Source: Mesorhizobium loti (GTDB taxonomy: Bacteria > Pseudomonadota > Alphaproteobacteria > Rhizobiales > Rhizobiaceae). Taken from it: a stretch of DNA of 64,000 nucleotides. The stretch lies in the NCBI RefSeq assembly GCF_003148495.1, contig NZ_QGGH01000007.1, positions 211,575 through 275,574 of the forward strand, in the 5' to 3' direction. A program made the translations under genes and the position numbers. Below the pieces are notes generated by a model. That model ran no database searches. It saw only the letters and a program-made list of their open reading frames with translations, and had not been told where the DNA came from. This document shows, in pieces, positions 52,551-61,352 of this stretch; within the stretch, counting starts at the first letter, position 1; each line of letters begins with the position of its first letter.

Positions 52551-53435
52551 TCAGCGAGACCCGACCGTTTCGAGCCTTGCTGCAATTTTCAAACCTGACG
52601 CCGTCGTCTTGCCCGGCGCCTGGTCTGCCGAGCCTGTTTGCTGGGGTGCCGACAACTGGGCGAAAGTCTGCTGCTGGCCAAGCCAGGCCACGTAGTCTTG
52701 CTGCGTGTCGACCATGACCACACCATGCATCAAAGGATGCCCTTGGCCGCAAAGTTCGGCGCACAGGACCTGAAAGGTTCCGGTCTTGGTCGGGGTGAAC
52801 CAGAAATAGGTGACCGAGCCCGGGATCATGTCCATCTTGGCGCGGAATTCCGGCACATAGAAATCATGCAGCACATCGATCGAGCGAAGCAGCATCTTGA
52901 CCGGTTTGCCGACCGGCAGATGCAGATCAGCCGCTTCGACCACGACATCGTCCTGACCGTTGGGATCGCTGGCAATCACGCCCAGCGGGTTGTCAGCGGT
53001 GACGTCGCGGGTGTCGGACGTGCCAAGCTTGCCGTCCTTGCCGGGCAGACGGAAACTCCACTGCCACTGCTGGCCGACGACTTCGACATCGGTTGCGTCG
53101 CTCGGGACGTGGACAAACCGGCTCCAGACGAACAGGCCGGGAACCAGCAACGCCGTGACCCCGACCGCGGTGACGATCGTCAGCCACGATTCGAGCCGCT
53201 TGTTCTCCGGTTCGTAGGCCGCCCGGTTTCCTTCCCGGTGACGGAAGCGGAAGACGCAATAGGCCATGAACAGGACGACGGCGGCGAAGACGAAGCCGGT
53301 GATCCAGAAGGTGATGATGATGGTGTTGTCGATATAGGCCCAGTTCGAGGCAATCGGCGTCCACCACCATGGGCTCAGGAGATGAAACAACACTGAGCCC
53401 ACGACGATCAAAACGAGTACAAGCGCTACGGCCAT
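52551..53435 (-). CDS. coxM: Cytochrome c oxidase subunit II with CuA site
   Basis: 294 residues. Two N-terminal helices (VALVLVLIVVGSVLFHLLSP and ITFWITGFVFAAVVLFMAYC) precede a cupredoxin domain. CuA ligands are complete: DVLHDFYVP and CAELCGQGHPLMHGVV (C-x3-C-x3-H-x2-M). It receives electrons from cytochrome c. There is no fused cytochrome c domain; a 40-residue Gln/Ala-rich tail ends the protein. ATG 53435 has GGGAGG upstream; the frame opens 22 codons earlier without homology. First gene of the operon. Confidence 0.92.
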   Translation of the reverse strand: MAVALVLVLIVVGSVLFHLLSPWWWTPIASNWAYIDNTIIITFWITGFVFAAVVLFMAYCVFRFRHREGNRAAYEPENKRLESWLTIVTAVGVTALLVPGLFVWSRFVHVPSDATDVEVVGQQWQWSFRLPGKDGKLGTSDTRDVTADNPLGVIASDPNGQDDVVVEAADLHLPVGKPVKMLLRSIDVLHDFYVPEFRAKMDMIPGSVTYFWFTPTKTGTFQVLCAELCGQGHPLMHGVVMVDTQQDYVAWLGQQQTFAQLSAPQQTGSADQAPGKTTASGLKIAARLETVGSR

Positions 53436-53592
53436 GTCCCGTTCCTCCCGGCATTCCAAAGGGGCGCGCGAAGCTGTCCCGTCGAATGCCAAGTTCATCA
53501 TGCTCTTTTTGCGGTCGAAATTCCAGAGCCGACTATCTTGACGGGAAAAATGCCGGCTTTTGCCGCCGCGACCCTTCCGAGAAGGGCCGGCC

Positions 53593-53764
53593 CTAGATCA
53601 GCAGCAGGCCCTTCATGCTGGCGTGTCCCTTCCGCCCGATGATGATGTGATCGTGCACGGAAATGCCTAGGCGCTTGCCGGTCTCGATGATCTCCTTCGT
53701 CATCTCGATGTCGGCGCGCGACGGCGTCGGGTCGCCTGACGGGTGATTGTGGATCAAACCACTG
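53593..53764 (-). pseudogene. radC: radC, 3' remnant (last ~57 codons)
   Basis: The minus-strand frame encodes GLIHNHPSGDPTPSRADIEM then TKEIIETGKRLGISVHDHII and IGRKGHASMKGLLLI, the JAB/MPN+ end of RadC with its complete HxH-x7-SxxD metal motif. Upstream, the homology stops abruptly: seven codons further the frame meets a TAA at 53783-53785 region and no N-terminal two-thirds is present. The break near 53765 marks the junction with accessory DNA. Confidence 0.85.
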
Positions 53765-54106
53765 AGGCCATATTCATGTTATTTATCAATCGCTTGGAAC
53801 TTTCTTCCGGAAAGGTGGTGCCGTTAACTGGGGCATGTATCGAGTGACCACTTGTGATCTTCCACGCTTGGGCATGATCGCGTTTGCTCAGCACTCTGAC
53901 GTCCCGATCAACCACGGATTCCGAACGCTCATCTATATAGCCAGCGCCCGTCGGAACGGCCTCTCTGCTAACTCTGGCGAGCCGCCTTTACCAGCGGCAG
54001 TGCGCGTTTTGATCTGAAGACAATGAGGATCGATTTGTCCTCGACCCCATGAGTCATACCAACTCGGCGCCAATCGCAGACTTCACGGATCTTTCCAGCT
54101 GGCCGA
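53765..54106. other. Junction region, no gene recognised
   Basis: About 340 bases between the radC break and the kinase stop codon. Lower GC than the left side. A 60-codon plus-strand frame at 53835 has no family features. Nothing else is supported. Confidence 0.4.
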
Positions 54107-56959
54107 TCAAATGATCTCGACACGATCGAGATAGCTGGACAATTCGCTTACCCATTTTCGCGACGCTTCGGCGTCGGCGATTTCTGCGGCTTGTTCAAGG
54201 CCTGCACCAATGTCTGTAATGGCTTGGAATCCGAACGCGCCACCGGATCCCCTCATATTGTGCCCCAGGATCAAGACCGCCTCGAAGTCAAACCTATCCA
54301 GAGCGTCAACCATCGCAATGACGCCCTCCCGACAATTCCTGAGATAGGCGGGTGTGCTTTCCATCAATCTTCGGTCCGCCCTTGAGGTCGTGCGCAGCGG
54401 CTCGCCATCCTTTCGTTCCGACGGCACTGCCACCACGGAATAGTCCTTTATCGCTTGCAGCAGCGTGTGCTGTTTGATGGGTTTGCTTAGATAGGCCGTG
54501 CACCCCGCCGCGAGACATGTCTCCCGATCCCCTTTCAGAGCGGAGGCCGTCAGGGCGATGATCGGTGTTGGCGCCCGATCATTCTCCTTTTCCCAGGCTC
54601 GAATGGTTCGCGTTGCGGTCAAACCGTCCACGAGCGGCATCTGTCGGTCCATCAAGACAAGATCGTAGTGGCCCGCGGTGAACATCTGGCAGGCCACTAC
54701 TCCCGTCTCGGCTACGTCGATCCGGTAGGGAGTATCCTCGAGATAGGCGAGGGCAATCGTGCAATTGTCGGGTGAGTCCTCGGCGAGAAGGATCCGCAGC
54801 GCGGGCAGCGGTACCTCTGGCCCCATGCCGGCGGGCGTGGCCGCCGGCCGGTTGGCCTCGGCCCAGACCTCGAATGGGAGAGCAAAGCCAAACACGCTTC
54901 CTTTCCCAACTTCGCTTTCCACCCAGATGCGTCCACCCATCAACTCCACGAGGCGCTTCGAAATCGTGAGACCCAGCCCCGATCCACCGAACCTGCGGGT
55001 GGTCGATGAGTCGGCCTGCGTGAACCGTTCAAACACCTGCCCCAATTTCTCTGCTGCAATGCCTATACCGGTATCCGAAACGGTGAACCGTAAGGCGGTT
55101 GGAACCAAGCGATCCCCACCCGGCTCAACATTTAAAAATACCCGCCCCGCTTGGGTGAACTTGATCGCATTGCCAAGCAGGTTGAGGAGCACTTGCCGCA
55201 GCCGCGTCGGATCGCCGACCAGGTCATTGCTGACACTGGTTTCAATTTCGCACACCAGCACCAGTCCTTTCTCATGGGCACGAGGCGCCACCATCTCGAT
55301 CACCTTTTCCAGGTGGTCGCTCAACGAAAAGCCTGTTCGTTCCAGATCGAGCTGAGAGGCTTCGACCTTCGAGAGGTCCAGGATGTCGTTGATGAGGTTC
55401 AGCAAGTTGTCGCCGGAACGGCGGAAGATCTGCACGTACTTGTCTTGTTCGGGTGAAAGCGGAGTCTTTGCGAGGAGGTCGGCGATGCCCATGATTGCAT
55501 TCATAGGCGTGCGGATCTCATGGCTCATGCTGGCAAGAAAATCTGATTTGGTTCGGCTCGCGCTTTCAGCTGCCGCCTTGGCTTGCTGTAGTTCCACTTC
55601 CACGCGCTTTCGCTCCGTGACGTCGCGCGCTGCGGCGAAGACGCCCTGCAATGTGCGGCCCCGATCGTAAAAAGTCGTGGCGTTATAGGACACGACGGTC
55701 TGTTTGCCGTCTCGGGCGCGAGCCGTAAGCTCGTAGTCGGTCACCGACTTTTCACTGAGCACGCGTTTGATGCCCGCTTCCGCCCGCTCCGGATCCGTGA
55801 AGCAGTCCTTGAACGGCGCCCCGATCAATTCGTCACGAGTGCAGCCAGTGAGCGCCTCCGTCTGTTTGTTGACGTCCGTAATGATGCCGGCTGGGTCGAT
55901 CGTCATCAGGGCGTCGATGTTCGATTCGATCAGAGAGCGCGTGTAGAATTGCTGATCGCGCAAACGCTGGTCGGACTTCTTCTGCTCTTCTTCGACCAGT
56001 TTGCGCGCGGTATTGTCGGTGCCGATCAGGAGGTATCCGATGATCCCGTTCTGTGCGTCGCGTAGCGCCGTGACTGACACCACCGCAGGGAAGCGCGTTC
56101 CATCCTTGCGGATGTGGGTCAGTTCGTAGATGTCTTCTATTCCGCGCGAGGCCTTGAACACCAGGGCCTCAAACCCCGGCTCGATCGTGGTTGCGAGTTC
56201 GATGCTCAAGGTCCGAGCGCGCAGGATCAGCTCCTGCGGATCGGAGATGTCGGCCGGCGTGATCGTGTTCATCATCTCGGCCGCCGTGTAACCAAGCATC
56301 CGTTCGGCGCCGACGTTGAAGATCTGAATCACACCTTTGGCGTCGGTGGCGATGCTAGAGAAGTTCGCACTGTTGAAGATCGCGCTCTGCAACGCGCCTG
56401 CCTGGAGGAGCGCCTCTTCAGCCTCCTTGCGCGCGGTGTTGTCGGTGCCGATCAGGAGGTATCCGATGATGCCGTCCTGCGCGTCGCGCAGCGCTGTGAC
56501 CGACACCACTGCCGGAAACCGGCTTCCGTCTTTGCGAATATAGGTCAGCTCGTAGATGTCCTCGATTCCGCGCGAGGCCTTGAACACCAGGGCCTCGAAG
56601 CCTGGCGTGATCGAAGTCGAAAGCTCCGCGCTCAAGGCTTGAGCGCGCGCAATCAACTCCTGCGGATCGGAGATGTCGGCTGGCGTGATCGTGTTCATTA
56701 CTTCGGCGGCCGTGTAGCCAAGCATCCGCTCGGCGCCGACGTTGAAGATCTGAATCACGCCTTTGGCGTCGGTGGCGATGCTGGAAAAGTTCGCACTGTT
56801 AAAGATCGCGCTCTGCAGGGCGCCCGCTTTAACGATGGACTCGTCCGTCTGATGATGTGCTGCGTTGTCAGGGGACGGGGCAAGTAGGTTCTCGATGTCC
56901 TTCTCCGTGGATAAATTCGAGATCAGCTCTAAAAAAATCTTCAGCCGCGACTCGTTCAA
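54107..56959 (-). CDS. Hybrid sensor histidine kinase: PAS-PAS-PAS-HisKA-HATPase-REC-HPt
   Basis: 950 residues, with no membrane helices, so cytoplasmic. PAS 1 (about 45-175) and PAS 2 (about 187-317) are near-duplicates (FNSANFSSIATDAKGVIQIF in both); PAS 3 (about 335-455) is distinct. H-box SHEIRTPMNAIMG has His480; the HATPase N, G1 and G2 boxes are LLNLLGNAIKFTQAG, VSDTGIGIAAEKL and RFGGSGLGLTISKRLVELMG. A REC domain has Asp771 (LVLMDRQMPLVDG) and a C-terminal HPt has His900 (LILGHNMRGSGG). A complete internal phosphorelay is present. It lies 23 bases after a stand-alone response regulator. Confidence 0.92.
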   Translation of the reverse strand: MNESRLKIFLELISNLSTEKDIENLLAPSPDNAAHHQTDESIVKAGALQSAIFNSANFSSIATDAKGVIQIFNVGAERMLGYTAAEVMNTITPADISDPQELIARAQALSAELSTSITPGFEALVFKASRGIEDIYELTYIRKDGSRFPAVVSVTALRDAQDGIIGYLLIGTDNTARKEAEEALLQAGALQSAIFNSANFSSIATDAKGVIQIFNVGAERMLGYTAAEMMNTITPADISDPQELILRARTLSIELATTIEPGFEALVFKASRGIEDIYELTHIRKDGTRFPAVVSVTALRDAQNGIIGYLLIGTDNTARKLVEEEQKKSDQRLRDQQFYTRSLIESNIDALMTIDPAGIITDVNKQTEALTGCTRDELIGAPFKDCFTDPERAEAGIKRVLSEKSVTDYELTARARDGKQTVVSYNATTFYDRGRTLQGVFAAARDVTERKRVEVELQQAKAAAESASRTKSDFLASMSHEIRTPMNAIMGIADLLAKTPLSPEQDKYVQIFRRSGDNLLNLINDILDLSKVEASQLDLERTGFSLSDHLEKVIEMVAPRAHEKGLVLVCEIETSVSNDLVGDPTRLRQVLLNLLGNAIKFTQAGRVFLNVEPGGDRLVPTALRFTVSDTGIGIAAEKLGQVFERFTQADSSTTRRFGGSGLGLTISKRLVELMGGRIWVESEVGKGSVFGFALPFEVWAEANRPAATPAGMGPEVPLPALRILLAEDSPDNCTIALAYLEDTPYRIDVAETGVVACQMFTAGHYDLVLMDRQMPLVDGLTATRTIRAWEKENDRAPTPIIALTASALKGDRETCLAAGCTAYLSKPIKQHTLLQAIKDYSVVAVPSERKDGEPLRTTSRADRRLMESTPAYLRNCREGVIAMVDALDRFDFEAVLILGHNMRGSGGAFGFQAITDIGAGLEQAAEIADAEASRKWVSELSSYLDRVEII
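55977..56828. repeat. Internal tandem duplication of the PAS-coding segment
   Basis: Two copies of about 426 bases (56403-56828 and 55977-56402), roughly 85-90% identical, most differences silent or conservative. They encode PAS domains 1 and 2 of the kinase. Confidence 0.8.
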
Positions 56960-56982
56960 ATGCTGAAAGCCACGAAGCCAAG

Positions 56983-57345
56983 TTAGTGAAGAAGTTCTTG
57001 GACGGAATATTCAAGTTGAGCGGGAGAATAGGGCTTCTGGAGGAATTGACCCCCACCGACGAACATCTCTGTCATATCGGCGGTGAGGGGGCTGCCGGAC
57101 GTGTATAGCACCCGCAATCCCGGCTGAAGCTTAATGGCCTGGTTCGCCACGTCGTATCCGCCGAGGGCCAATGCACTGAGACGGATATCGACAAAGAGCG
57201 CGTCAATTTGTTGAGACCTCGACAGGTGCAAGAGTGCGGCGGCCAGATCGCCAGCCAGGAGGACGGTGTGACCCAGGTCGCCAATTGTCCACTCAGCGGT
57301 TTGCCGGATGAATACCTCGTCTTCGACGATGAGAATAACGGCCAT
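56983..57345 (-). CDS. Single-domain response regulator (CheY-like)
   Basis: 120 residues, one receiver domain: VILIVEDEVFIRQTAEWTIG with the acidic pair, phospho-acceptor Asp53 in LFVDIRLS, switch residue in VLYTSGSP and conserved Lys in FLQKPYSPAQL. No output domain. It precedes the hybrid kinase by 23 bases and is presumably its partner. ATG 57345 (a TTG directly upstream is in frame). Confidence 0.88.
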   Translation of the reverse strand: MAVILIVEDEVFIRQTAEWTIGDLGHTVLLAGDLAAALLHLSRSQQIDALFVDIRLSALALGGYDVANQAIKLQPGLRVLYTSGSPLTADMTEMFVGGGQFLQKPYSPAQLEYSVQELLH

Positions 57346-57467
57346 CAATGGGCCATGACCGGCAAGATCGCCATGTTATCAGAAGTCCCCGACTGCGGAG
57401 TTAGCAGTCAACACAAAACTCGCGTCTCGGGGGAAGGTTCCATAAGGTGTCGTACTATTGTTCGTGA

Positions 57468-57638
57468 GCGAAGGCTGTCGCCAAGCTTCGGTGCAAGAAG
57501 TGCGGGGTCATGCCGCCGGCACGAAAAGTGCCTAATGCCATGGACGTATCAACCGCAGCGAAGTGGAAATGTGAGGGATGCGGGTGGGGCGCGAACGACT
57601 TCGCCAGGGGTAGGAAGGCCCCTACGCGAGTATGTTAG
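57468..57638 (+). pseudogene. Possible zinc-ribbon protein remnant
   Basis: After a stop at 57465-57467 the frame encodes AKAVAKLRCKKCGVMPPARK, then KWKCEGCGWGANDF, a two-CxxC zinc-ribbon pattern, and stops at 57636-57638. There is no plausible start codon, suggesting the 3' end of a decayed gene. Weak evidence. Confidence 0.3.
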
Positions 57639-57731
57639 AATTCGGCGAGCAACGACCCCCATGCTATCGATCGGCGCTTGCCGATACATCCGTCCACCTG
57701 CTAACCTGAGTTGGGGCTTGCTGAAGGCGAA

Positions 57732-58103
57732 ATGCTAAACCGGACCGTAGCTTCCACCACACCTAACTCGCGGTATTTTAACTTTCTTATTTCTGACGAC
57801 GTCATAGACGCTGTGCAGGGGTACGTCGGTTGCTGTGCTCCAGGACGCATCATTTCAACCTTTTCAGCAGTGCAGTCTGTGCGAGACAAAGTCCCCGATT
57901 GCGCTCTGTCCGACGATCAGATTGAGCGTTACGCCGTGTTGTGCGCAGTCGACCAAGCACTCGCGGTCCATTTCGATCGGAGAGGAAGTCTACGGGATCC
58001 TTACTCAAGCCTAAGCAGGAGCCACTGGCATCTCGTCCCGATCTGGAAAACCAAGGTGCGGACGACATGGGCACTTGCGCCTGTCGCACGACATCCACGT
58101 TAA
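57732..58103 (+). CDS. Hypothetical protein
   Basis: 123 residues from ATG 57732 (AAGGCGA upstream): MLNRTVASTTPNSRYFNFLI, then VIDAVQGYVGC and LSDDQIERYAVLCAVDQALA VHFD. The middle part looks like a small helical domain seen in short rhizobial proteins; the last 35 residues are Arg/Trp-rich and less protein-like. Family not recognised. It may be truncated or frameshifted. Confidence 0.4.
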   Translation: MLNRTVASTTPNSRYFNFLISDDVIDAVQGYVGCCAPGRIISTFSAVQSVRDKVPDCALSDDQIERYAVLCAVDQALAVHFDRRGSLRDPYSSLSRSHWHLVPIWKTKVRTTWALAPVARHPR

Positions 58104-58165
58104 CCGCGTCTTCAAAATCCAATAAACCCTAAATAGGAATATCCGAGGCGTGGATGATCGTCGCG

Positions 58166-58290
58166 CTACATCGCCGGTGAGATATTGTGATTGACTCGGA
58201 AGAGGTTCTGCGGGTCGTATTTCCGAACATGCGCCTCCCGCTTCCAGCGGAAGGAACAGTAGCGCCCGTATCGAGCCTCGCCCTTCGCCT
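58166..58290 (-). pseudogene. C-terminal remnant of a berberine-bridge-type FAD oxidoreductase
   Basis: The minus-strand frame ends KREAHVRKYDPQNLFRVNHN ISPAM-stop. The (K)YDPxNLFRxNxNIxP ending is characteristic of FAD-linked oxidases of the BBE family. Upstream the frame loses homology and no FAD-binding domain is found, so only the last ~40 codons remain. Confidence 0.6.
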
Positions 58291-58533
58291 CCAGGCGGAG
58301 CGTACCTCGCGAAGTCGTGGAGAGGAAGGCAGGTTTTCTACAGCGTGGCCGCGATTGGCGCCGTCCTACCCCGCATCGGTTTGCTTGGATGGTACCGAGT
58401 TGGCGAAGGGCTACATGCCGCGCTACGTGGCCTGCTGACTTAAGTGGGCCACAGCCCTTAAGGTCGTGGCTTTCAGCGATACTGATTAAGCGGTCAAGCG
58501 CTGTCGGCACCTGGCTGTGGGAAGCATTTCAGG

Positions 58534-58938
58534 CTATTTGCTGATCGGCGGCAGATCGACGCCGGAATTGGTGCAGAATTTTACAAGGTCGTCGGTTTCA
58601 GTTTGATTTTCAGGCATTGTGATAATGTCGAACGCTGGGAGATATTTTGTCTCGCTGTCGGCGCTATCGAACTGGCCCCTGTAGGCGGTCTCGCCGGAAT
58701 ACCCGGCAAAGCCGCTCTTTGCATTGTACCGACCGCAAACCATGATTGATCCGGTTGAAGTCGCAATGGCACCGGGTTTACCGAATGATACGTTCGTTTG
58801 GTCTTTCAGCAGGGATTTTATGGTCTGCTCGACGACTCCGATTTGATCGGCGGTCAGTTGAACCGGCTTTGCCTCGGTGGCAACGATACCAAGTGCCAGA
58901 AAGCCTATCGTCAAGATGCTGGAGAGCAACCGGTTCAT
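58534..58938 (-). CDS. Small secreted protein of unknown function
   Basis: 134 residues. Signal peptide MNRLLSSILTIGFLALGIVA, cleaved near TEA/KP. The mature part has VEQTIKSLLKDQTNVSFGKP, SIMVCGRYNAKSGFAGYSGE and a C-terminal FCTNSGVDLPP; the two cysteines may pair. The start is ATG 58938, with a TTG two codons upstream. I do not recognise the family, but composition and signal peptide suggest a real periplasmic protein. Confidence 0.65.
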   Translation of the reverse strand: MNRLLSSILTIGFLALGIVATEAKPVQLTADQIGVVEQTIKSLLKDQTNVSFGKPGAIATSTGSIMVCGRYNAKSGFAGYSGETAYRGQFDSADSETKYLPAFDIITMPENQTETDDLVKFCTNSGVDLPPISK

Positions 58939-59089
58939 TCCCAATCTAACCGCCTTTTCCCGATAGTCACAAGCCTATCTGACAACGAGAACAGCGAAGC
59001 GGCGGGGAAGCAAGCCGGTGTGATTGCATGGTCGCGTAATGCGAACCCGTCGCTTGGAGAATACCGCGAGCCGACGACGTCTTTGTAGT

Positions 59090-59173
59090 GGCGATGTGCC
59101 GGACATGGATACCGGACAGCACGGCCGGATGGTCATCGACAAGAAACACGCGGCGAGGGGGCCATTGAGTCAT
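59090..59173 (-). pseudogene. N-terminal remnant of a LuxR/NarL-type response regulator
   Basis: From ATG 59173 the minus strand encodes MTQWPPRRVFLVDDHPAVLS GI, the start of a receiver domain of the NarL/FixJ group, then homology ends after about 26 codons. No phospho-acceptor or HTH domain follows. Confidence 0.55.
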
Positions 59174-59299
59174 CGTACGCTCACCCCGGCTCGCTGGGAC
59201 GCCGCGGCCTAAGTCGCCAAGTCCACGATATCGCGCGGCCATCTTTCTGAATGAGGCGTACGATGATCCGTGACGATTCGACAGTAAGGGAGGAACAAA

Positions 59300-59623
59300 A
59301 TGCCAATCGGAGCAGCAGTGGAGTACCTGCATAAGTTGCGCAGAGAGGCGATCCATGCGGAAGCGGGCAATGTAAAAGGGCTCACGCGTCATTTGCAGAT
59401 GAACATTGGGAAGTCGCGGGATCTTTTGGAAACGACGGAGGCCACGAATGCGGCTCTGGCTCACCTTCTGGGGACGGGGAACGCGCTTATTTGGGAGCTT
59501 GCGCCTATTTCAAAACAGACCGCTGAGCTAAGGAAAGACAAGATTGCTGATTTAAGGCACGCCTTTGAAACGGCGTTAAACATCGCTATTGAGGAGGTTA
59601 GAAAGGCAAAGCCAAAAGCCTAG
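59300..59623 (+). CDS. Hypothetical helical protein
   Basis: 107 residues, predicted almost wholly helical (LHKLRREAIHAEAGNVKGLT, LRHAFETALNIAIEEVRKAK), no signal or membrane segment. GGGAGGAACAAA precedes ATG 59300, a strong SD, which supports expression. Family not recognised; the neighbours are gene remnants. Confidence 0.6.
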   Translation: MPIGAAVEYLHKLRREAIHAEAGNVKGLTRHLQMNIGKSRDLLETTEATNAALAHLLGTGNALIWELAPISKQTAELRKDKIADLRHAFETALNIAIEEVRKAKPKA

Positions 59624-59907
59624 GCCACGCTCTGCTTCCAAAGCTCATACTGGCCGGAGTTCAAACCCCGGTCGGCCAACCAACATCGATGTCAATTGCG
59701 ACCAGGCCGTCTTCGTCTGTGCTGCTTTAATCTGGGTGGGGTGCTCAATCGGACCTCGCGTGACGGCTCGTGCCGGTGGGGTATCGAGCGGGATCATTGT
59801 GCAACTTCCTCTCGCCGTACGCTATCTTATTGAAAGGTATTGAAAAAAATCTAAATCTCCGAGAACGTGAGGAGCGGCTTCTGGGGTCGGTATTGGATGC
59901 TCCTCCG

Positions 59908-60144
59908 TCACCAATCACGCTCGCTCACCGCGTCCATGCTGAATCGCTTTGACGCACGGCACGGCACCGTATTCTTTTGATCCCACGTCTCGAGTTCCTC
60001 AATTGGGTACAAAACGGCTTTGCCAAGCTTGACGTACGCCGGTCCAATCCTCTTGGCTCGCCAATTTCGCAGCGTTCCAAGAGAGATGCTGCCGCGATAG
60101 CGTTCCGACACTTCCTCAGCTGTCAAAAACTTCCTGTTGTCCAT
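59908..60144 (-). CDS. AlpA/excisionase-like helix-turn-helix protein
   Basis: 78 residues. FLTAEEVSERYRGSISLGTL RNWRAKRIGPAYVKLGKAVL YPIEELETW is the winged-helix HTH_17 fold of excisionases and AlpA-type regulators. ATG 60144 has GGAGAG upstream. Such genes normally accompany integrases of phages and integrative elements, but none is present in the window. The C-terminal 20 residues are outside the domain. Confidence 0.8.
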   Translation of the reverse strand: MDNRKFLTAEEVSERYRGSISLGTLRNWRAKRIGPAYVKLGKAVLYPIEELETWDQKNTVPCRASKRFSMDAVSERDW

Positions 60145-60773
60145 CAAGCTCTCCAAATGTCCGACGTCGGGAACATGTGAGCAGGCTCGAGCATGCTCCC
60201 AAACCCTTGGTCATGCAGTTGCCCGGCCATGAGTGGGTATGTGCGTCGGAAAATCAAAGCCGCTGAGTGAGGGAGTAGAAGCAGGGGATATGTCTGGATA
60301 GAAATCGGATCAACTGCCCACAAAGTGTGCAAGGTCGGTCGACCCGGGCCAACCGGAAAATAAGGAGGGCGATCTCCGGTACCATCGCCTCGACCCGTTA
60401 CTGCTTGGGGTTGACGTCAGAGTCGACGAATTGGAATGAGGCGACGCTTGTCAGCGAGTTTGAGCCAGCCGAGAAGGCTGAGCGGGGCTCGCGCAAGAAA
60501 CGCGAGGCGAACTACTCTCAAAAATCTCATCCCCATGTCGCAATGAGGAGTTGGGAGGATGAACGCACGGTGACCACGGCACGAGTTGGAAGCCGAGGCC
60601 GTCGTCGATCATCGCGAAGCGACCGATCACAGTATCAGGCGCTGGCGATGGTGCCTGAGACGTGTTCGCCGACGGCAGCCGCAGGCTGACCAGCTCCTAG
60701 AGTCACCACCAAACGGCACTGCCGCAGATTGACTGACCGAAAATTGAAGTAATCTTCTGTTGCCGCCCGCTAG
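60145..60773. other. Region without a supported gene
   Basis: About 630 bases. A 120-codon plus-strand frame (60327-60689) is Arg/Ser-rich without family features and is probably fortuitous. No tRNA or repeat was seen. Confidence 0.4.
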
Positions 60774-60822
60774 GAAAAAAGGCCGGCGCCCTCGCTGGGA
60801 GGTTGCCCGAATGGCGCCGGCC
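60774..60822 (-). terminator. Terminator of the mucR gene
   Basis: On the minus strand GGCCGGCGCC and GGCGCCGGCC form a 10-bp stem around 22 bases, followed by TTTTTT. It begins 71 bases after the mucR stop codon. Confidence 0.75.
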
Positions 60823-60893
60823 AGACGGTCCTTTTCAGGTCCGCCGCTCTCCAGACATAGCTGAGTCTTTCCGTTGCGTCAGGTGGTGGCGGA

Positions 60894-61352
60894 CTACGCT
60901 TTGGTTTTCCGCTTGGCAGGTGCCTTCTTGGCTGGTGCGACGGGTTCAGCCTTGCGGCCAAGCCCGATGGACTTCGCCAATTGCGAGCGCTGAGCGGCGT
61001 AATTCGGAGCTGTCATAGGGTAGTCGTGCGGCAGGTTCCATTTGGCGCGATAGGCGTCCGGCGTCAGGCCGAAGTCCGTGCTAAGATGCCGCTTCAGGGA
61101 TTTGAACTTCTTGCCGTCTTCAAGGCAGATAATGAAGTCCGGCGTCACCGACCTCTTCGGGTTGACCGCGGGAGTTTGCGGCTCAACGACAGGCGGAATC
61201 GGCGTGCCTAATCCGGACAGAGAAGCATGAACCGATGCTATCATGTCCGGCAAGCCAGACACCGGCAATGGATTGTTGCTGACATACGCTGAGACAATGT
61301 CGGCGGTTAACTCAGCTAGATCGGCGGAGCGGGTATCGGATTCGTCGGTCAT
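60894..61352 (-). CDS. Ros/MucR-family transcriptional regulator
   Basis: 152 residues: an N-terminal helical part (AELTADIVSAYVSNNPLPVS), then the Ros-type zinc-finger region ICLEDGKKFKSLKRHLSTDF and GLTPDAYRAKWNLPHDYPMT, and a Lys/Ala-rich tail. MucR-type proteins are nucleoid-associated regulators of exopolysaccharide, motility and symbiosis. The C-x2-D-x9-H pattern is present, but the fourth ligand (H-x3-H) is Asp, so the finger may fold without zinc, as reported for some Mesorhizobium Ros homologues. ATG 61352. A strong terminator follows. Confidence 0.9.
   Translation of the reverse strand: MTDESDTRSADLAELTADIVSAYVSNNPLPVSGLPDMIASVHASLSGLGTPIPPVVEPQTPAVNPKRSVTPDFIICLEDGKKFKSLKRHLSTDFGLTPDAYRAKWNLPHDYPMTAPNYAAQRSQLAKSIGLGRKAEPVAPAKKAPAKRKTKA

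Noticed and set aside
53835..54017. 60-codon plus-strand ORF next to the radC break
   Set aside because: No SD or recognisable domain; not supported.
59650..59685. tRNA 3' end-like sequence GGAGTTCAAACCCCGG...CCAACCA
   Set aside because: It resembles a T-arm plus CCA, but no matching 5' half or anticodon arm is found upstream; it could be an att remnant, but this is too weak to call.
60327..60689. 120-codon plus-strand ORF
   Set aside because: Arg/Ser-rich, without domain or SD; likely chance.
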